Shown: in pieces, positions 10,601-18,803 of the stretch
How positions within the stretch are numbered: the first letter of the stretch is position 1
Layout of the letters: the number at the start of each line of letters is the position of its first letter
NCBI GenBank assembly: GCA_944390735.1
Contig: CALXRL010000093.1
Location: forward strand, 1 to 64,000
Reading direction: 5' to 3'
DNA length: 64,000 nucleotides
From: an uncultured Victivallales bacterium
GTDB lineage: Bacteria > Verrucomicrobiota > Lentisphaeria > Victivallales > UBA1829
The notes under the pieces: generated by a model
Databases searched by the model: none
Seen by the model: the letters and a program-made list of their open reading frames with translations, nothing else
What the model was told of the DNA's origin: nothing
Position numbers and translations under genes: made by a program

Positions 10601-13600
10601 ATCGTATCCGACAACGAAATTCACCTTTACGGAGTCCGGATCCAGAATCGGCGGATCCTGATCGGTCGTGTTGACTTTGAAGCGGACGCCGTCCGTCCAG
10701 CCGCCAGCGTTCCCTTTGGTATCGTAAGCCTGAACCTGCCAGTAATAGAACTGGTTGTCATTCAGGTTGGAAATGATGACGTGATTGGTCGTCACGGTCT
10801 TCGAATAGACCGTTCCCTGATAAGTCTGTCCATTCACCGAAACCGAGAACGCATATCCAGCGGCAGGCAGAGAATCCGGATAGGTCTCACTGATATTGTT
10901 CCAGATTGCCTCCAGAACAGAGGAATCCGTGATGTTTTCATCCGTGACGATAAAGCGCATTTCGTAATGGCTGAGCCCATAGGTGCAGTCGGCGGCGACA
11001 TCCTGCCAGCCGAGGTCGATCACGGTACTGGTTGCACCGGACGCATTGCCGGGAAGAATCTCGGTGTTCCCATCATCCACTTTTCCAACAACATAGGAGA
11101 CATCGCTTTCCGGAATGGCATTCACAACCAGCCCTTCCCGGTCCGATCCCTCCGCGCCATACCATTTTGAATACAGCACTCCGTTGGAGGTGTTGAGACG
11201 AATCCGGGCGGAAACACTTTTTCCCGCCAGAATATTATGAATGGTATAGGATGTCTGTGTTCCCGCCAGCATCACGACAATGGATTTGCCGCCGTTGACC
11301 GAATACTCCAGTTCAAAAGAGGTCTGCGAATCAAGAGACATCTGATCCCAGGAGAAGGTCACGGATTCATTTCCTTCGGAGTAGACTCCGGCAAAATTCT
11401 GAATCTCCTCTTTTCGTCCGTAAACAGAATCGCCTTCCACGGTAATATACAGAGAAACACTCCCGTTTTCCTGCTGAAGCCAGATACGGTAGTTAAGGGT
11501 ATCTCCATCGATGCTCTGCACAGTACCATTGGCGGAACTCATACCGCCATTCAGGAAGGAAAGTTTATGGGTGGACTGCTCCGGATTGTTCCGATTGTAA
11601 ATCAGGGAAATTGATTTTTCATCTTCCAATCCCCACAAGGTTCCGCTTGCGATCTTGTACGTTCCGGCTTTGGCGTTGTTCAGATTGATGGAAATTCCGG
11701 ACTGAGCCGATCCCATGGTGGAACCGCTGGTCTGAAGAATGGCCGTTGTCGGCAGGACACCGGCATCCTCCGAATAATGATCTCCCATGCGGGGATTGAC
11801 CACGGAGCCATACTGGTTCAGGGCCACCGTGATATTCAACTGACCGTTGCTTGCCAGAAGATCGCCGGTCACGGTCGCATTGCTGTCAATATAAATATAG
11901 TTGGAACCGGTTCCCAGTTCGATATTTCCCTTAATAACCGCACCTGCGGCAATCTGAAGCGTATCATTTTTCGATCCGGCAATCGAACTGTCATCATTGT
12001 AAATCGCATAGTTTCCAAGGATCGTATTCTTAAGAGAAATCTCCCCGGAAACACGCATATTCATCAGACTTGCGGTATTAATGCCATATCCTCTGTCCAC
12101 AAGGATGGTGCCGTTCAGATCAAAAATGCCATCGCTTCCGGAAGAGAACGATGTCACGGCCATTCCCTGCCCGCCACCGGAGATGGTGATCTCTCCGGAA
12201 AATGCTTCCGCAATCAGCTTGCCGGTATCAATTCCGGCCACCTCCTCGATGTCCGAACCGGTAACCTTGACATTGATCGACGAATCCAGAATTCCAACAC
12301 CGGAAACCGGAGAGGCAAGCAGATTGGCCCCATTGACGGTAATGGAACCCGTTGCATAAATTCCATATGAGAAGATCCGCTCAGAATTGGTATCGAAAAA
12401 CCCGTAATTTCCCGTGGATGTAACGGTGAAATTTCCGGCAAACGTATTATTCGCGACAAGATTAGCCACATAAATGCCAACCGTCCACAGTTCATTTCCT
12501 GACATTACAGATACAGTAGCACCCTCTCCGTCAAATTGGCGTTGAATGTTGTTTCCCTGAGCCGTAGAGGTAATGGACCCGAGAAACTGACCATTCACCG
12601 TCAGGGTCTGCGCGGCAATCCCGATGGAACGAATGGAATTGTTGGAAACATCCATCGTAAATGAGCCAGTCGGACTGTTTCCATAGGCACGCGCTCTGAA
12701 AGAGTTATTGTTTGCCGTGGTGGAAATGGAACCATTGTATCCATAAGCGCCGAACAATCCGGACTCCTGCCCCAGAGTAATGGAACCGCTGTAGGAAAGA
12801 CTGGACGCATCTCCGGCGCGCAGTCCATATGCCCCGATCTTGTTTCCAGTCACATAAGCGGAACGCCCCTGTTTTTCGCCCTCGGTGACATCCGGCTGAG
12901 AGATGCCGTCCGCGAGCAGCGAGGAATTGTTTGCGGTGGAAACAATGGATCCCACAAGCCCCGACGAGGTCTGATTTCCGAAATATCCGTTGACAAGCAG
13001 AGAGGTCTCCACCAGAATACCATGGGCCTGCGCCGTGTTGTTGTCCACCCGGAAGCCCGTATATGCGGAAGTACCCTTGTATTGAACGGTCTCTGCAAGA
13101 TTCCCTGTGAAATTATTGCTGATCAGAAGCTGCTGCGCATGAAATGCAGAAGCATTGCCGACATTGTCGGAGTTGTTGTTGGTCAGGGTCTTATTCTTCA
13201 GCAGATAAGACGTCGTCAGGTTGCTGTTGACTTCGACATCCGCGGAGAGGTCTCCCGTCACGGTCAGGAGTCCGGAGGTGGAATAAACTCCGTTTGAACT
13301 GTAATTCAAGGACGGATCGAAATCATCGGGAGAGGCTCCCGGGTCAATGATTCCCCCCTGGTCCACAAAAATCCGGATATCATGGTCAAGCGGCTTTTCC
13401 GACAGGGAACCGGATTTCGTTACATAGGCCCCTCCGGTCTGTGCGGAAAAATTGATCGACCCGCCATTCCCGGAAAATTTTGCTCCGGAAATTTCTTTCT
13501 GAGCAACCCCGTTTATCATATAATAAAGGTTGTAAGCTCCATACTGGGAAGTGGAAACGTAATTTCCTGCCAGAGTCAGCATATTGTTGGTTTTCAGTTC

Positions 13601-13783
13601 CAGCAGAGCATCTTCATAAACGGTATCTCTTGTTTTCACCCAGCTGCTGCCATACGACTGGAAACTCTGTCCGCCGATATCCTGCCCCGGACTCGTGGCC
13701 ATGTTCACAATATCATAATTCGTGGCAGAAACAAGAAAACCATCTTTGATCCCTGGATTTGCTATAATCAGATTGCTTGCCAT
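4685..13783 (-). CDS. Giant repeat-containing surface or secreted protein
   Basis: A 3032-residue protein. Residues 1 to about 800 are rich in short Asn/Gly/Ser/Thr/Val strands, suggesting a right-handed beta-helix. Residues about 800-2390 hold roughly 12 fibronectin III-like repeats, many opening with D-x-x-x-P-x-F and carrying a W in strand B. Residues about 2395-3032 hold five related domains resembling bacterial pre-peptidase C-terminal domains; four carry WVGYxDxxDY/F near residues 2562, 2683, 2813 and 2946. There is no N-terminal signal peptide or transmembrane segment and no GGxGxD calcium repeats. Type I or another leaderless export route is possible, but no exporter genes are next to it. 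The start is supported by AGGAG before ATG 13783. Likely an adhesin or matrix protein; no enzyme motif seen. Confidence 0.85.
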   Translation of the reverse strand: MASNLIIANPGIKDGFLVSATNYDIVNMATSPGQDIGGQSFQSYGSSWVKTRDTVYEDALLELKTNNMLTLAGNYVSTSQYGAYNLYYMINGVAQKEISGAKFSGNGGSINFSAQTGGAYVTKSGSLSEKPLDHDIRIFVDQGGIIDPGASPDDFDPSLNYSSNGVYSTSGLLTVTGDLSADVEVNSNLTTSYLLKNKTLTNNNSDNVGNASAFHAQQLLISNNFTGNLAETVQYKGTSAYTGFRVDNNTAQAHGILVETSLLVNGYFGNQTSSGLVGSIVSTANNSSLLADGISQPDVTEGEKQGRSAYVTGNKIGAYGLRAGDASSLSYSGSITLGQESGLFGAYGYNGSISTTANNNSFRARAYGNSPTGSFTMDVSNNSIRSIGIAAQTLTVNGQFLGSITSTAQGNNIQRQFDGEGATVSVMSGNELWTVGIYVANLVANNTFAGNFTVTSTGNYGFFDTNSERIFSYGIYATGSITVNGANLLASPVSGVGILDSSINVKVTGSDIEEVAGIDTGKLIAEAFSGEITISGGGQGMAVTSFSSGSDGIFDLNGTILVDRGYGINTASLMNMRVSGEISLKNTILGNYAIYNDDSSIAGSKNDTLQIAAGAVIKGNIELGTGSNYIYIDSNATVTGDLLASNGQLNITVALNQYGSVVNPRMGDHYSEDAGVLPTTAILQTSGSTMGSAQSGISINLNNAKAGTYKIASGTLWGLEDEKSISLIYNRNNPEQSTHKLSFLNGGMSSANGTVQSIDGDTLNYRIWLQQENGSVSLYITVEGDSVYGRKEEIQNFAGVYSEGNESVTFSWDQMSLDSQTSFELEYSVNGGKSIVVMLAGTQTSYTIHNILAGKSVSARIRLNTSNGVLYSKWYGAEGSDREGLVVNAIPESDVSYVVGKVDDGNTEILPGNASGATSTVIDLGWQDVAADCTYGLSHYEMRFIVTDENITDSSVLEAIWNNISETYPDSLPAAGYAFSVSVNGQTYQGTVYSKTVTTNHVIISNLNDNQFYYWQVQAYDTKGNAGGWTDGVRFKVNTTDQDPPILDPDSVKVNFVVGYDNEWTWDDETQTFSGGWNVTSTWQNVALDYGSGIDKYMWVWSPEGNPSLQDRGYTYVPSDASSSQELSYTTKYLSLDYSTYNASLSVWDLTGQESLGKKDVQWTRDTTGPTGSFTVDNLESSIDVTPYSVSITAGAEPKLVDASGKDVLMVPQNVNITLDLSGISDDDSDMAMFTLSYREVGSSSWIYYSHLDTREENYDKTWTITDSGTFSGSKNYEFLITAYDKAGNTTAFTEDLFSVAGDTTAPVFSTTPNFAYNADSRTYTIVWDSATDETGVAFYQVQVYNESGSQIQAQYISSNDPLVCTITNAALEDKFTVTITAYDWLYTTAAAADKEKHFSSVTVNVEEDTEPPVFNDPAMNYHVHYSVVNGTLLQVVDLSWKSAEDSGSGVDGYWISYRKQGETEWSTPVWAKHSEGTSALTLSDPALVDGNYEWQVIAVDKRGNESLPVSGTWQKDTLAPTFAEGAAGTHGDVAFVGGDLAQGSFAQVQVTVSWTAAADAAQTVDSNTVDPSGIQGYLLEYRYKLPTDADFGAWYTVNSTENLITGTTYTLNPETLAFNFGNADYQWRVQAVDWSGNVSGYLEGDSVEGWTGDVTAPVFDGTNLGSVVVAFENGTLNATVSWTPGSDDSSGLYGYKLYYRLAGATFDWTAANDGNFIAYDSSLKLYTYQITGLTPANGSYEWMVVAYDKVGNMTDETAVGTFDGDINAPTMGGEVSAQVLGYVGEPGEDWKQNVTITWSPADDSSSDGSVSSGVEYYTLQFKVTSDPDSAYDANSYKVYLAADPNDPNRYVLENVNSPYVNLYEDLGILIDNGDYTIRILATDKAGNTTAVADGLTASWVGDHEGPVFTVDHLTGADVEYVLSGDTSLQNVTITWNPADDGGASGIRGYTIRYKLNDESVKEWNEISGLLTDTTYTFTNLAHGNYVFEITAYDNVGNSTVVSSSWNGDVTAPVFPRTDVTVTVDTDNNVTFNWKAPAVEDASVTPQSGVKEYIFTLHREGASLDEQDIEFTLSDPSQISYTISSNFWNGYQDGSYSWSIVAVDYAGNKSAALTGDSFIIDRDAPHGPNGEEGHFTSLPEPTITVEYNWFPQPGIEGPEEAVPVRDPATISITFDASNHTYEDASGVYFIYQISLDQTFQDDSKLLYNSLTEYSGTAAYEGSSLVLSTENNGITRLAGYAPGTTFYWRVKAVDGRGHEVANWSQQVTPFQLKDSSGEYDIDIVDIYTNPTTPENVSVTENAVAGSEFTHRISWIPSFDTFGIQGYNIEISNQKEVGYHYLPADEISTNNLYVSGAYLTLNSGTYYFRVQAVDGSGRTSDWSDKIAYTVSEDVYTGDGSSSDVAFVLDNITPGTNYYTTTAAGELGLATETKLNGIWYKFDLPNEGKLDINGRPLGGVLNLSLTGVTSKVTVTICDDLTKKTIKKFTVKSGSGGVSNLIIDPAKYGDRIYVYVEGDKNTTRAQYTINGSMTFFESPDDDALKTNPQSLVLTTTGGSASGTVSDWVGYQDKGDYFMVQGNDAATIQGVNITGVTGKLKVTLYDNAWKKKASVTITQDAYGLFSGQLIPELYFIAVETTDSGKGKVNSYYNLSVTEDYLPAKNPSSNPANAVSLDTNGYYASTNEWVGYSDAVDYYSFSTAHAGALNVSINVKQDAKLKVTLYQFVNGKQKKLKSVTVKYTTNNTNLFKDYLTPVGDFLITVESGDKGKGKENSYYDLTISDQYKHPASSNSSFAAADRSTLIVNQKTTAANDLWVGYGDPVDYYEINLAGDGVFNLGVYDLGAKAKVYVYEKKAEGVAGKKLASATLYAGTNTDSAFKKDLLLDSGSYYVVVESGDKKTAKQETAYNLNFNGSYFVNDSHVNDNSVWDTDTVAQTQTLAANETIQLSGWVGYNDASDFFRFDVSGSSAVRLDFSNFNSTNLKYEVRSVDTNKKVSFDKYGVSKDQLSGAYYVEISTKSEKKYYSNDFTLGITSI

Positions 13784-13998
13784 TCTTCTACTCCTGAATT
13801 ATGCTGTTTTCATTGATTTCCGGATTTCATCGAGAGAAAAGAAAGGCGAACAGCCGGGCGTTCGAAATCCCACTCTTTTCTGATTGCCGACAGCGTGAAA
13901 AAGCCGTCTTTCCGTCTGTTCAAAACCGTTCCATTTTCTGTGCATACTCTTTTCCTCTCAAATATTGCTTGGCATATCTTCTCCATATACACGATAAA

Positions 13999-14027
13999 TA
14001 TATAAACCATCAGTTGAAAAAATTCAA
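13999..14027 (-). promoter_or_regulatory. Candidate sigma-70 promoter for the giant gene
   Basis: On the minus strand TTGAAT (14022-14027) and TATATA (13999-14004) are separated by 17 bp, leaving a leader of about 210 nt before ATG 13783. The surrounding gap 13784-14308 is AT-rich and otherwise shows no gene. Confidence 0.4.
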
Positions 14028-14308
14028 GTACATATTCGTGCATTCCGATGGGAAAATTCTCTTTTTTTTCATCTTTTTCCGTTTTTTACAGAAATTCGCC
14101 GGAATTTCATTCCGAAGAAGGATTCTAAGAAAACGGATATCAGGACGTTAGCCATTTCCCTTCCCGGAAAAAATTCGGCGGATCAGGAAGAGCGGAACGC
14201 CGATTTCCGATCCGGAAAAATCTTTTTTGCATTTCTTTGATTTTCCGCGTGAATTTTTCGGGATGTGAAGTATATTATTCCTTTCAACAGCTGGGAGATT
14301 CCTCTGAG

Positions 14309-14797
14309 ATGAAAGTGCTTTTTGTATGCACAGGCAACACCTGCCGGAGCCCGATGGCGGAAGGATATTTCAATCACCTCTGCCGCCAGGCGGGAGCCGA
14401 ATGGCTCTCCGCGGAGTCCGCGGGTCTGTATGCCAGACCGGGCAGCGCCCCCTCCCCTCAGGCGACGGAAACCATGAAACGTCTCGGCATCGACATTACC
14501 GCGCACAGAAGCACCGTTCTCAGTCCGGATCTCGTGCAGAATGCCGACCGGATCATCGCCATGACGGAATCGCACCGCTCCGGAGCGGCGGCTCTTTTTC
14601 CCGCCTCCGCAAAAAAAATCCGGACCCTGGCAGAGTGCGGCGGAACCGGCGTCGGCAAAGACATCGCCGATCCCTTCGGCGGCTCTCTGCAAACCTATCA
14701 GCTCTGCTTCGAGGAGATGAAACAGCCGCTGGAAAGCCTCTTCCTCGACCTGCTGTCCGCGCACAAACGAGAAAAATCATCATTCAAGATTCAATAA
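14309..14797 (+). CDS. Low-molecular-weight phosphatase, YwlE-like protein-arginine phosphatase
   Basis: A 162-residue low-molecular-weight phosphatase. The P-loop is CTGNTCRS (residues 7-14) and the general-acid loop is DPFGGS (near 123). Tyrosine-specific members usually have I or L after GN. The Thr in CTGNT is the residue known in Bacillus YwlE to favour phospho-arginine. The gene order, phosphatase then rpiB then glyA, matches the B. subtilis ywlE-rpiB(ywlF)-ywlG-glyA region. GGGAG lies upstream of ATG 14309. Its stop is 15 bp before the next start, so co-transcription is likely. What is seen: motif and context. What is inferred: arginine specificity. Confidence 0.85.
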   Translation: MKVLFVCTGNTCRSPMAEGYFNHLCRQAGAEWLSAESAGLYARPGSAPSPQATETMKRLGIDITAHRSTVLSPDLVQNADRIIAMTESHRSGAAALFPASAKKIRTLAECGGTGVGKDIADPFGGSLQTYQLCFEEMKQPLESLFLDLLSAHKREKSSFKIQ

Positions 14798-14812
14798 TTG
14801 AAAGGATTCCAA

Positions 14813-16534
14813 ATGAAACCCATCACCGACTGGACAAAAAACGACATGCGAATCGGCATTGCCGCCGATCACGGCGGGTTCGAGCTGAAAAAGAAAATGA
14901 CCGCCGAACTCTCCGCAAAAGGACTCGAAGTCATCGACTACGGTCCGGCGTCGTTCGATCCGAACGACGACTACAATGAGTTCGGTGCAGCCCTCGCGCT
15001 CGCCGTCTCCAAAGGAGAAATCGAAAAAGGAATCCTGATCTGCCGCTCCGGAATCGGCATGGCGGTTGTGGCAAACCGGTTCCACGGGGTGCGCGCCGCG
15101 GTGGCATACAGCGAGAAACTGGCAAAAGCCAGCCGCGATCACAACTGCTCGAATGTGCTTGTCATTCCCGCGGACTATGTGACGGAAGAGGAGGTGCGCG
15201 CCATCGTTTCCACCTGGCTCGCCACTCCGTTCGTCTGCACGGAAGGCCGCCATGCGAGACGTCTTGCGAATCTTGAAAAGGATTCCTATGACGACATCGC
15301 CGCCATCCGTTCCGCCGATCCGGAAATCGCCGGCTGGATCGACCGGGAGGCCCGCAGACAGTTTGAAGGAATTGAACTCATCGCATCCGAAAACTTCACC
15401 AGCACCGCGGTTCGCGCCGCCCAGGGCTCCGTTCTCACCAACAAATACGCCGAGGGGTATCCCGGAAAACGCTATTACAACGGCTGCGAATTCGTGGATG
15501 AAGTCGAACGCATCGCCATTGAGCGTGCCTGCAAGCTCTTCGGCGCGGAAGCGGCGAATGTGCAGCCCCACTCCGGTTCCCAGGCGAACATGGCAGCCTA
15601 CTTTGCACTCATCAACCCCGGCGACACCATTCTCGCCATGAGCCTCGACCACGGCGGACATCTGACGCACGGACATCGGATGAACTTCAGCGGTCAGCTC
15701 TACAATGTGGTGCCCTACGGGGTTTCCAAAGACACGGAAACCATTGGCTATGATGAAGTTCAGCGTCTTGCAACGGAACATCGTCCCGCGCTGATCGTCG
15801 CCGGGGCCAGCGCGTATCCGCGCACGATCGACTTTGCGGCGCTGCGCCGGATCGCCGATTCCGTCGGAGCCAAACTGATGGTCGACATGGCGCACATTGC
15901 CGGACTGGTTGCGGCCGGACTTCACCCCTCTCCGGTTCCCTACTGCGACATCGTCACCACCACCACGCACAAGACCCTGCGCGGCCCCCGCGGCGGACTC
16001 ATTCTCTGCAAAGAGCAGTACATCAAAGCGGTCAATTCCAAGGTGTTCCCCGGCATTCAGGGCGGTCCTCTGATGCACGTGATCGCGGGAAAAGCGGTCT
16101 GCTTCGGCGAAGCGCTGAAACCGGAATTCAAAGAGTATCAGAAGCAGCTGGTCAAAAATGCGGCGGTGCTTGCCAAGGCGCTGGTCGACAAGGGCTTCCG
16201 GATCGTCTCCGGCGGAACGGACAACCATCTTATGCTCGTGGATCTCCGTCCGAAACACGCCACGGGAAAAGAGGTTGCCACCGCCCTTGACAAGGCTCTG
16301 ATCACGGTCAACAAGAACATGATCCCGTTCGATCCGGAAAAACCGACCGTCACCAGCGGCATCCGAATCGGAACGCCGGCGGTCACCACCCGCGGCATGA
16401 AGGAACCGGAAATGCTCCGGATCGCCGATTTCATCAACCGCGCCGTCGAAAACAAGGAAAATGAGGAAGTCCTCGCACAAATCGCCGAAGAGGTCCGCGC
16501 CTTCACAAAGGCCTTCCCTCTTCCCCAGTTCTAA
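14813..16534 (+). CDS. RpiB-GlyA fusion: ribose-5-phosphate isomerase B and serine hydroxymethyltransferase
   Basis: A 573-residue single chain. Residues about 10-150 are a complete RpiB domain (AADHGG, catalytic-loop Cys in [17 protein letters not shown] before the NVLV strand), for ribulose-5-P/ribose-5-P interconversion. Residues about 155-573 are complete GlyA ([20 protein letters not shown] lysine in [14 protein letters not shown]), for serine plus tetrahydrofolate to glycine plus methylene-tetrahydrofolate. All main active-site residues look intact. AAAGGA lies 7 bp before ATG 14813; a TTG at 14798 is less likely. The reading frame is open across the junction near 15285, where an SD-like stretch and an out-of-frame ATG (15288) remain. 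serS follows 18 bp later. Confidence 0.93.
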   Translation: MKPITDWTKNDMRIGIAADHGGFELKKKMTAELSAKGLEVIDYGPASFDPNDDYNEFGAALALAVSKGEIEKGILICRSGIGMAVVANRFHGVRAAVAYSEKLAKASRDHNCSNVLVIPADYVTEEEVRAIVSTWLATPFVCTEGRHARRLANLEKDSYDDIAAIRSADPEIAGWIDREARRQFEGIELIASENFTSTAVRAAQGSVLTNKYAEGYPGKRYYNGCEFVDEVERIAIERACKLFGAEAANVQPHSGSQANMAAYFALINPGDTILAMSLDHGGHLTHGHRMNFSGQLYNVVPYGVSKDTETIGYDEVQRLATEHRPALIVAGASAYPRTIDFAALRRIADSVGAKLMVDMAHIAGLVAAGLHPSPVPYCDIVTTTTHKTLRGPRGGLILCKEQYIKAVNSKVFPGIQGGPLMHVIAGKAVCFGEALKPEFKEYQKQLVKNAAVLAKALVDKGFRIVSGGTDNHLMLVDLRPKHATGKEVATALDKALITVNKNMIPFDPEKPTVTSGIRIGTPAVTTRGMKEPEMLRIADFINRAVENKENEEVLAQIAEEVRAFTKAFPLPQF

Positions 16535-16552
16535 CGCAGGAGAATCCGTATC

Positions 16553-17803
16553 ATGATCGACATTAAATACATTCGCGAAAATCCCGATTTTGTCAAACAG
16601 AACTGCAAACTCAGAGGCAGCGACGCCGATGTGGATGCTATCGCCGCCCTGGACAAGGAACGGCGCGAAGTCACTCAGAAGGCCGAAACTCTGCGCTCCG
16701 AACGCAACCGTCTCAGCAAGGAGTGCCAGACCAATCCCGCCGCCCGCGACCAGGTCAAGGCGATGAAGGAAGAGCTCGCCGCGCTCGAAATCCGGGAAAA
16801 AGAACTCGGAGAGAAACTCGACGCCGCCCTCTCCTGGCTCCCGAACATTCTCGATCCGGAGGTCCCGATGGGCAAGGACGATACCGACAACAAGGAGATC
16901 CGCAAGGTCGGTGCCATCCCGAAATTCGATTTCAAAATCCGCGATCACGTCGAGCTGGGGGAATCCCTGGATATTCTCGACATCAAACGCGGGGCGAAAG
17001 TCGCCCAGTCCGGATTCTACTACTGGAAAGGCAAAGGCGCCCTTCTCTGCGACGCCCTTTACACCTGGGTCAAGGCCGAACTCATCAAGCGCGGCTTCCT
17101 CCCGATGATCACCCCCTGTCTCGCCAAGGAGCGCACGCTCTACGGGACCGGCTATCTGCCCTTCTTCGCCGATCAGACCTACAAGCTGGAACGCGAGGAT
17201 CTCGCACTCATCGGAACCTCGGAACAGACGCTCGTCGGCTTCCATGCGGATGAAACCCTCGATGCGGAAAAGCTCCCGCTCTTCTACACGGCCTACTCTC
17301 CCTGCTTCCGCACGGAGGCGGGCAGCTATGGGAAGGCGAGCCGCGGCATCTTCCGCGTCCATCAGTTCCATAAAGTGGAACAGATCATCTTCTGCAAACC
17401 GGAGGATTCGGTCAACCAGCACAAGTTCGCGCTTGAAAACGAGGAGATGCTGCTGCAGAAACTGGGACTTCCTTATCATGTGGTCGATGTCTGCGTCGGC
17501 GACATGGGCGCTCCCGGATACCGGAAGTACGATATCGAAGCGTGGTATCCGAGCTTCAACGGATACCGCGAAGTGACGTCGAACACCAACCTGACGGAAT
17601 TCCAGTCCCGCCGTCTGAACATCCGCTACAAGGGCAAGGACGGTTCCAAAGGCTACGTCCACACCATCAGCGCAACCGCGGCAACCGACCGCGTCGCCAT
17701 CTGCATTCTGGAAAACTACCAGCAGGCGGACGGCTCCGTCGTCGTGCCGGAAGTGCTCCGTCCCTACACCGGTTTCGACAAGATCGAACCGCCGGCAAAA
17801 TAA
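16553..17803 (+). CDS. serS: Seryl-tRNA synthetase
   Basis: A 416-residue class II aminoacyl-tRNA synthetase of normal SerRS length. The N-terminal coiled-coil arm (residues about 1-100, rich in E/K/R, with LRSERNRLSKE) binds tRNA-Ser. The catalytic core has motif 2 (FRTEAGSYGKASRGIFRVHQF, split as FRTEAGS and RGIFRVHQF) and motif 3 (GYVHTISATAATDR). The start is MIDIKYIREN, as is typical. Last gene of the phosphatase-rpiB/glyA operon, followed by a strong terminator. Confidence 0.97.
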   Translation: MIDIKYIRENPDFVKQNCKLRGSDADVDAIAALDKERREVTQKAETLRSERNRLSKECQTNPAARDQVKAMKEELAALEIREKELGEKLDAALSWLPNILDPEVPMGKDDTDNKEIRKVGAIPKFDFKIRDHVELGESLDILDIKRGAKVAQSGFYYWKGKGALLCDALYTWVKAELIKRGFLPMITPCLAKERTLYGTGYLPFFADQTYKLEREDLALIGTSEQTLVGFHADETLDAEKLPLFYTAYSPCFRTEAGSYGKASRGIFRVHQFHKVEQIIFCKPEDSVNQHKFALENEEMLLQKLGLPYHVVDVCVGDMGAPGYRKYDIEAWYPSFNGYREVTSNTNLTEFQSRRLNIRYKGKDGSKGYVHTISATAATDRVAICILENYQQADGSVVVPEVLRPYTGFDKIEPPAK

Positions 17804-17826
17804 TCGCTTCGAATTTCCGAACGCGA

Positions 17827-17869
17827 ATAAAAAAATCCCCGGGTCCAATTGGAACCGGGGATTTTTTTT
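17827..17869 (+). terminator. Rho-independent terminator after serS
   Basis: AAAAATCCCCGG pairs with CCGGGGATTTTT around a GTCCAATTGGAA loop that can itself fold, followed by eight T. The A-run on the left arm could also let it stop transcription arriving from the minus-strand gene that ends at 17918. Confidence 0.88.
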
Positions 17870-17917
17870 GGATCTTTCATTTCCGGAACCCGTCGGCTCC
17901 GGAAATGTCTCACAGGA

Positions 17918-18802
17918 TCATTTTCCGCTGCGGATGCGGTCCACAAGCGCCATCAGACGCTTTCCGTATTCGACATAATTCTCAAAGGAAAGCTTTTCAT
18001 TGACGTTCGCATCGGGATCGTGAAACACCTTGTTCATATGCGGTTCAATGGAGATTCCGCCGTCATATCCGGTTGCGAATGCGTCGGAGAGAATGCGTTC
18101 GACTTCGCCCCAGCCCTCGCCTGCAAAGGTGTAAACGGGCTGGTTTCCGTTCCATTTGGCATCCTTGATATGAATGTAGACGATGAACTCGCGAACATTT
18201 TTGTAGAACTCCCAGGAGCTCTGCTTCCGGTACGGCGCCTTGCCGCGGATATCGTCATTGAAAACGGGATTTCCGGTGTCGAACACCAGACGGAACGCGG
18301 GCGAGGAAGCCAGCTTGTCGCAAAGGCGCAGGGTGTGCTCATAGGAAAGCCCGCCCCAGTTCATGCAGTTCTCATGAACGCAAACGACGCCGGCGTCCTC
18401 CGCCATTTTCACAATGACCTGCAACCGTTTCACAACCTCGTCAAAGAACTCCATCGAACGGGGCTTGAGTTCCGCGGGAACCGCAAAGCTCATGATGCGG
18501 ATCAGTTTGGTGCCGAGCTTCTGCATGCGCGGCAGAGCGACCCGCATCTCCTGATAGGATTTCTCCGGAGATTCCGTGATCGGATTTGCCCAGTTTGCCA
18601 CCGCACTGCCGTAGCAGTTGAAATGGACGCCGGACTCCTCCAGTTTGCGCTGAACGATTTCGAATTCCTCATCCGAAATGGTTCCCAGATTTTTTCCGAA
18701 CAGGGCACGGGTTTCGATATTGGTCCAGCCGAGTGCCTTCGTCGCTTCGATCTGACGGTCGAGATCGGCGGAGGCTTCATCTGCAAATCCGGTGAAATAC
18801 AT
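17918..18802 (-). CDS. Sugar-phosphate isomerase/epimerase, TIM-barrel family
   Basis: A 294-residue xylose-isomerase-like TIM-barrel protein. It shows family metal-site segments: VHENCMNWGG near 160, FDTGNP near 190, VYIHIKDAK near 220, and a late ISIEPHMNK. The start at 18802 (MYFTGFADEA) is chosen because AGGAGC sits at good distance inside the end of the upstream gene, whose stop is 1 bp away. It forms a two-gene unit with a paralogue. The substrate cannot be named; IolE/IolI-like or 3-keto-sugar epimerases are possible. Confidence 0.8.
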   Translation of the reverse strand: MYFTGFADEASADLDRQIEATKALGWTNIETRALFGKNLGTISDEEFEIVQRKLEESGVHFNCYGSAVANWANPITESPEKSYQEMRVALPRMQKLGTKLIRIMSFAVPAELKPRSMEFFDEVVKRLQVIVKMAEDAGVVCVHENCMNWGGLSYEHTLRLCDKLASSPAFRLVFDTGNPVFNDDIRGKAPYRKQSSWEFYKNVREFIVYIHIKDAKWNGNQPVYTFAGEGWGEVERILSDAFATGYDGGISIEPHMNKVFHDPDANVNEKLSFENYVEYGKRLMALVDRIRSGK

Positions 18803-18803
18803 A

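Noticed and set aside
4685-13783. RTX toxin or autotransporter
   Set aside because: No GGxGxD repeats, no signal peptide and no beta-barrel end were seen, so neither class fits.
14780-17848. A 1022-codon minus-strand frame opposite rpiB-glyA and serS
   Set aside because: Both sense genes are certain by family motifs, and the antisense product is not protein-like.
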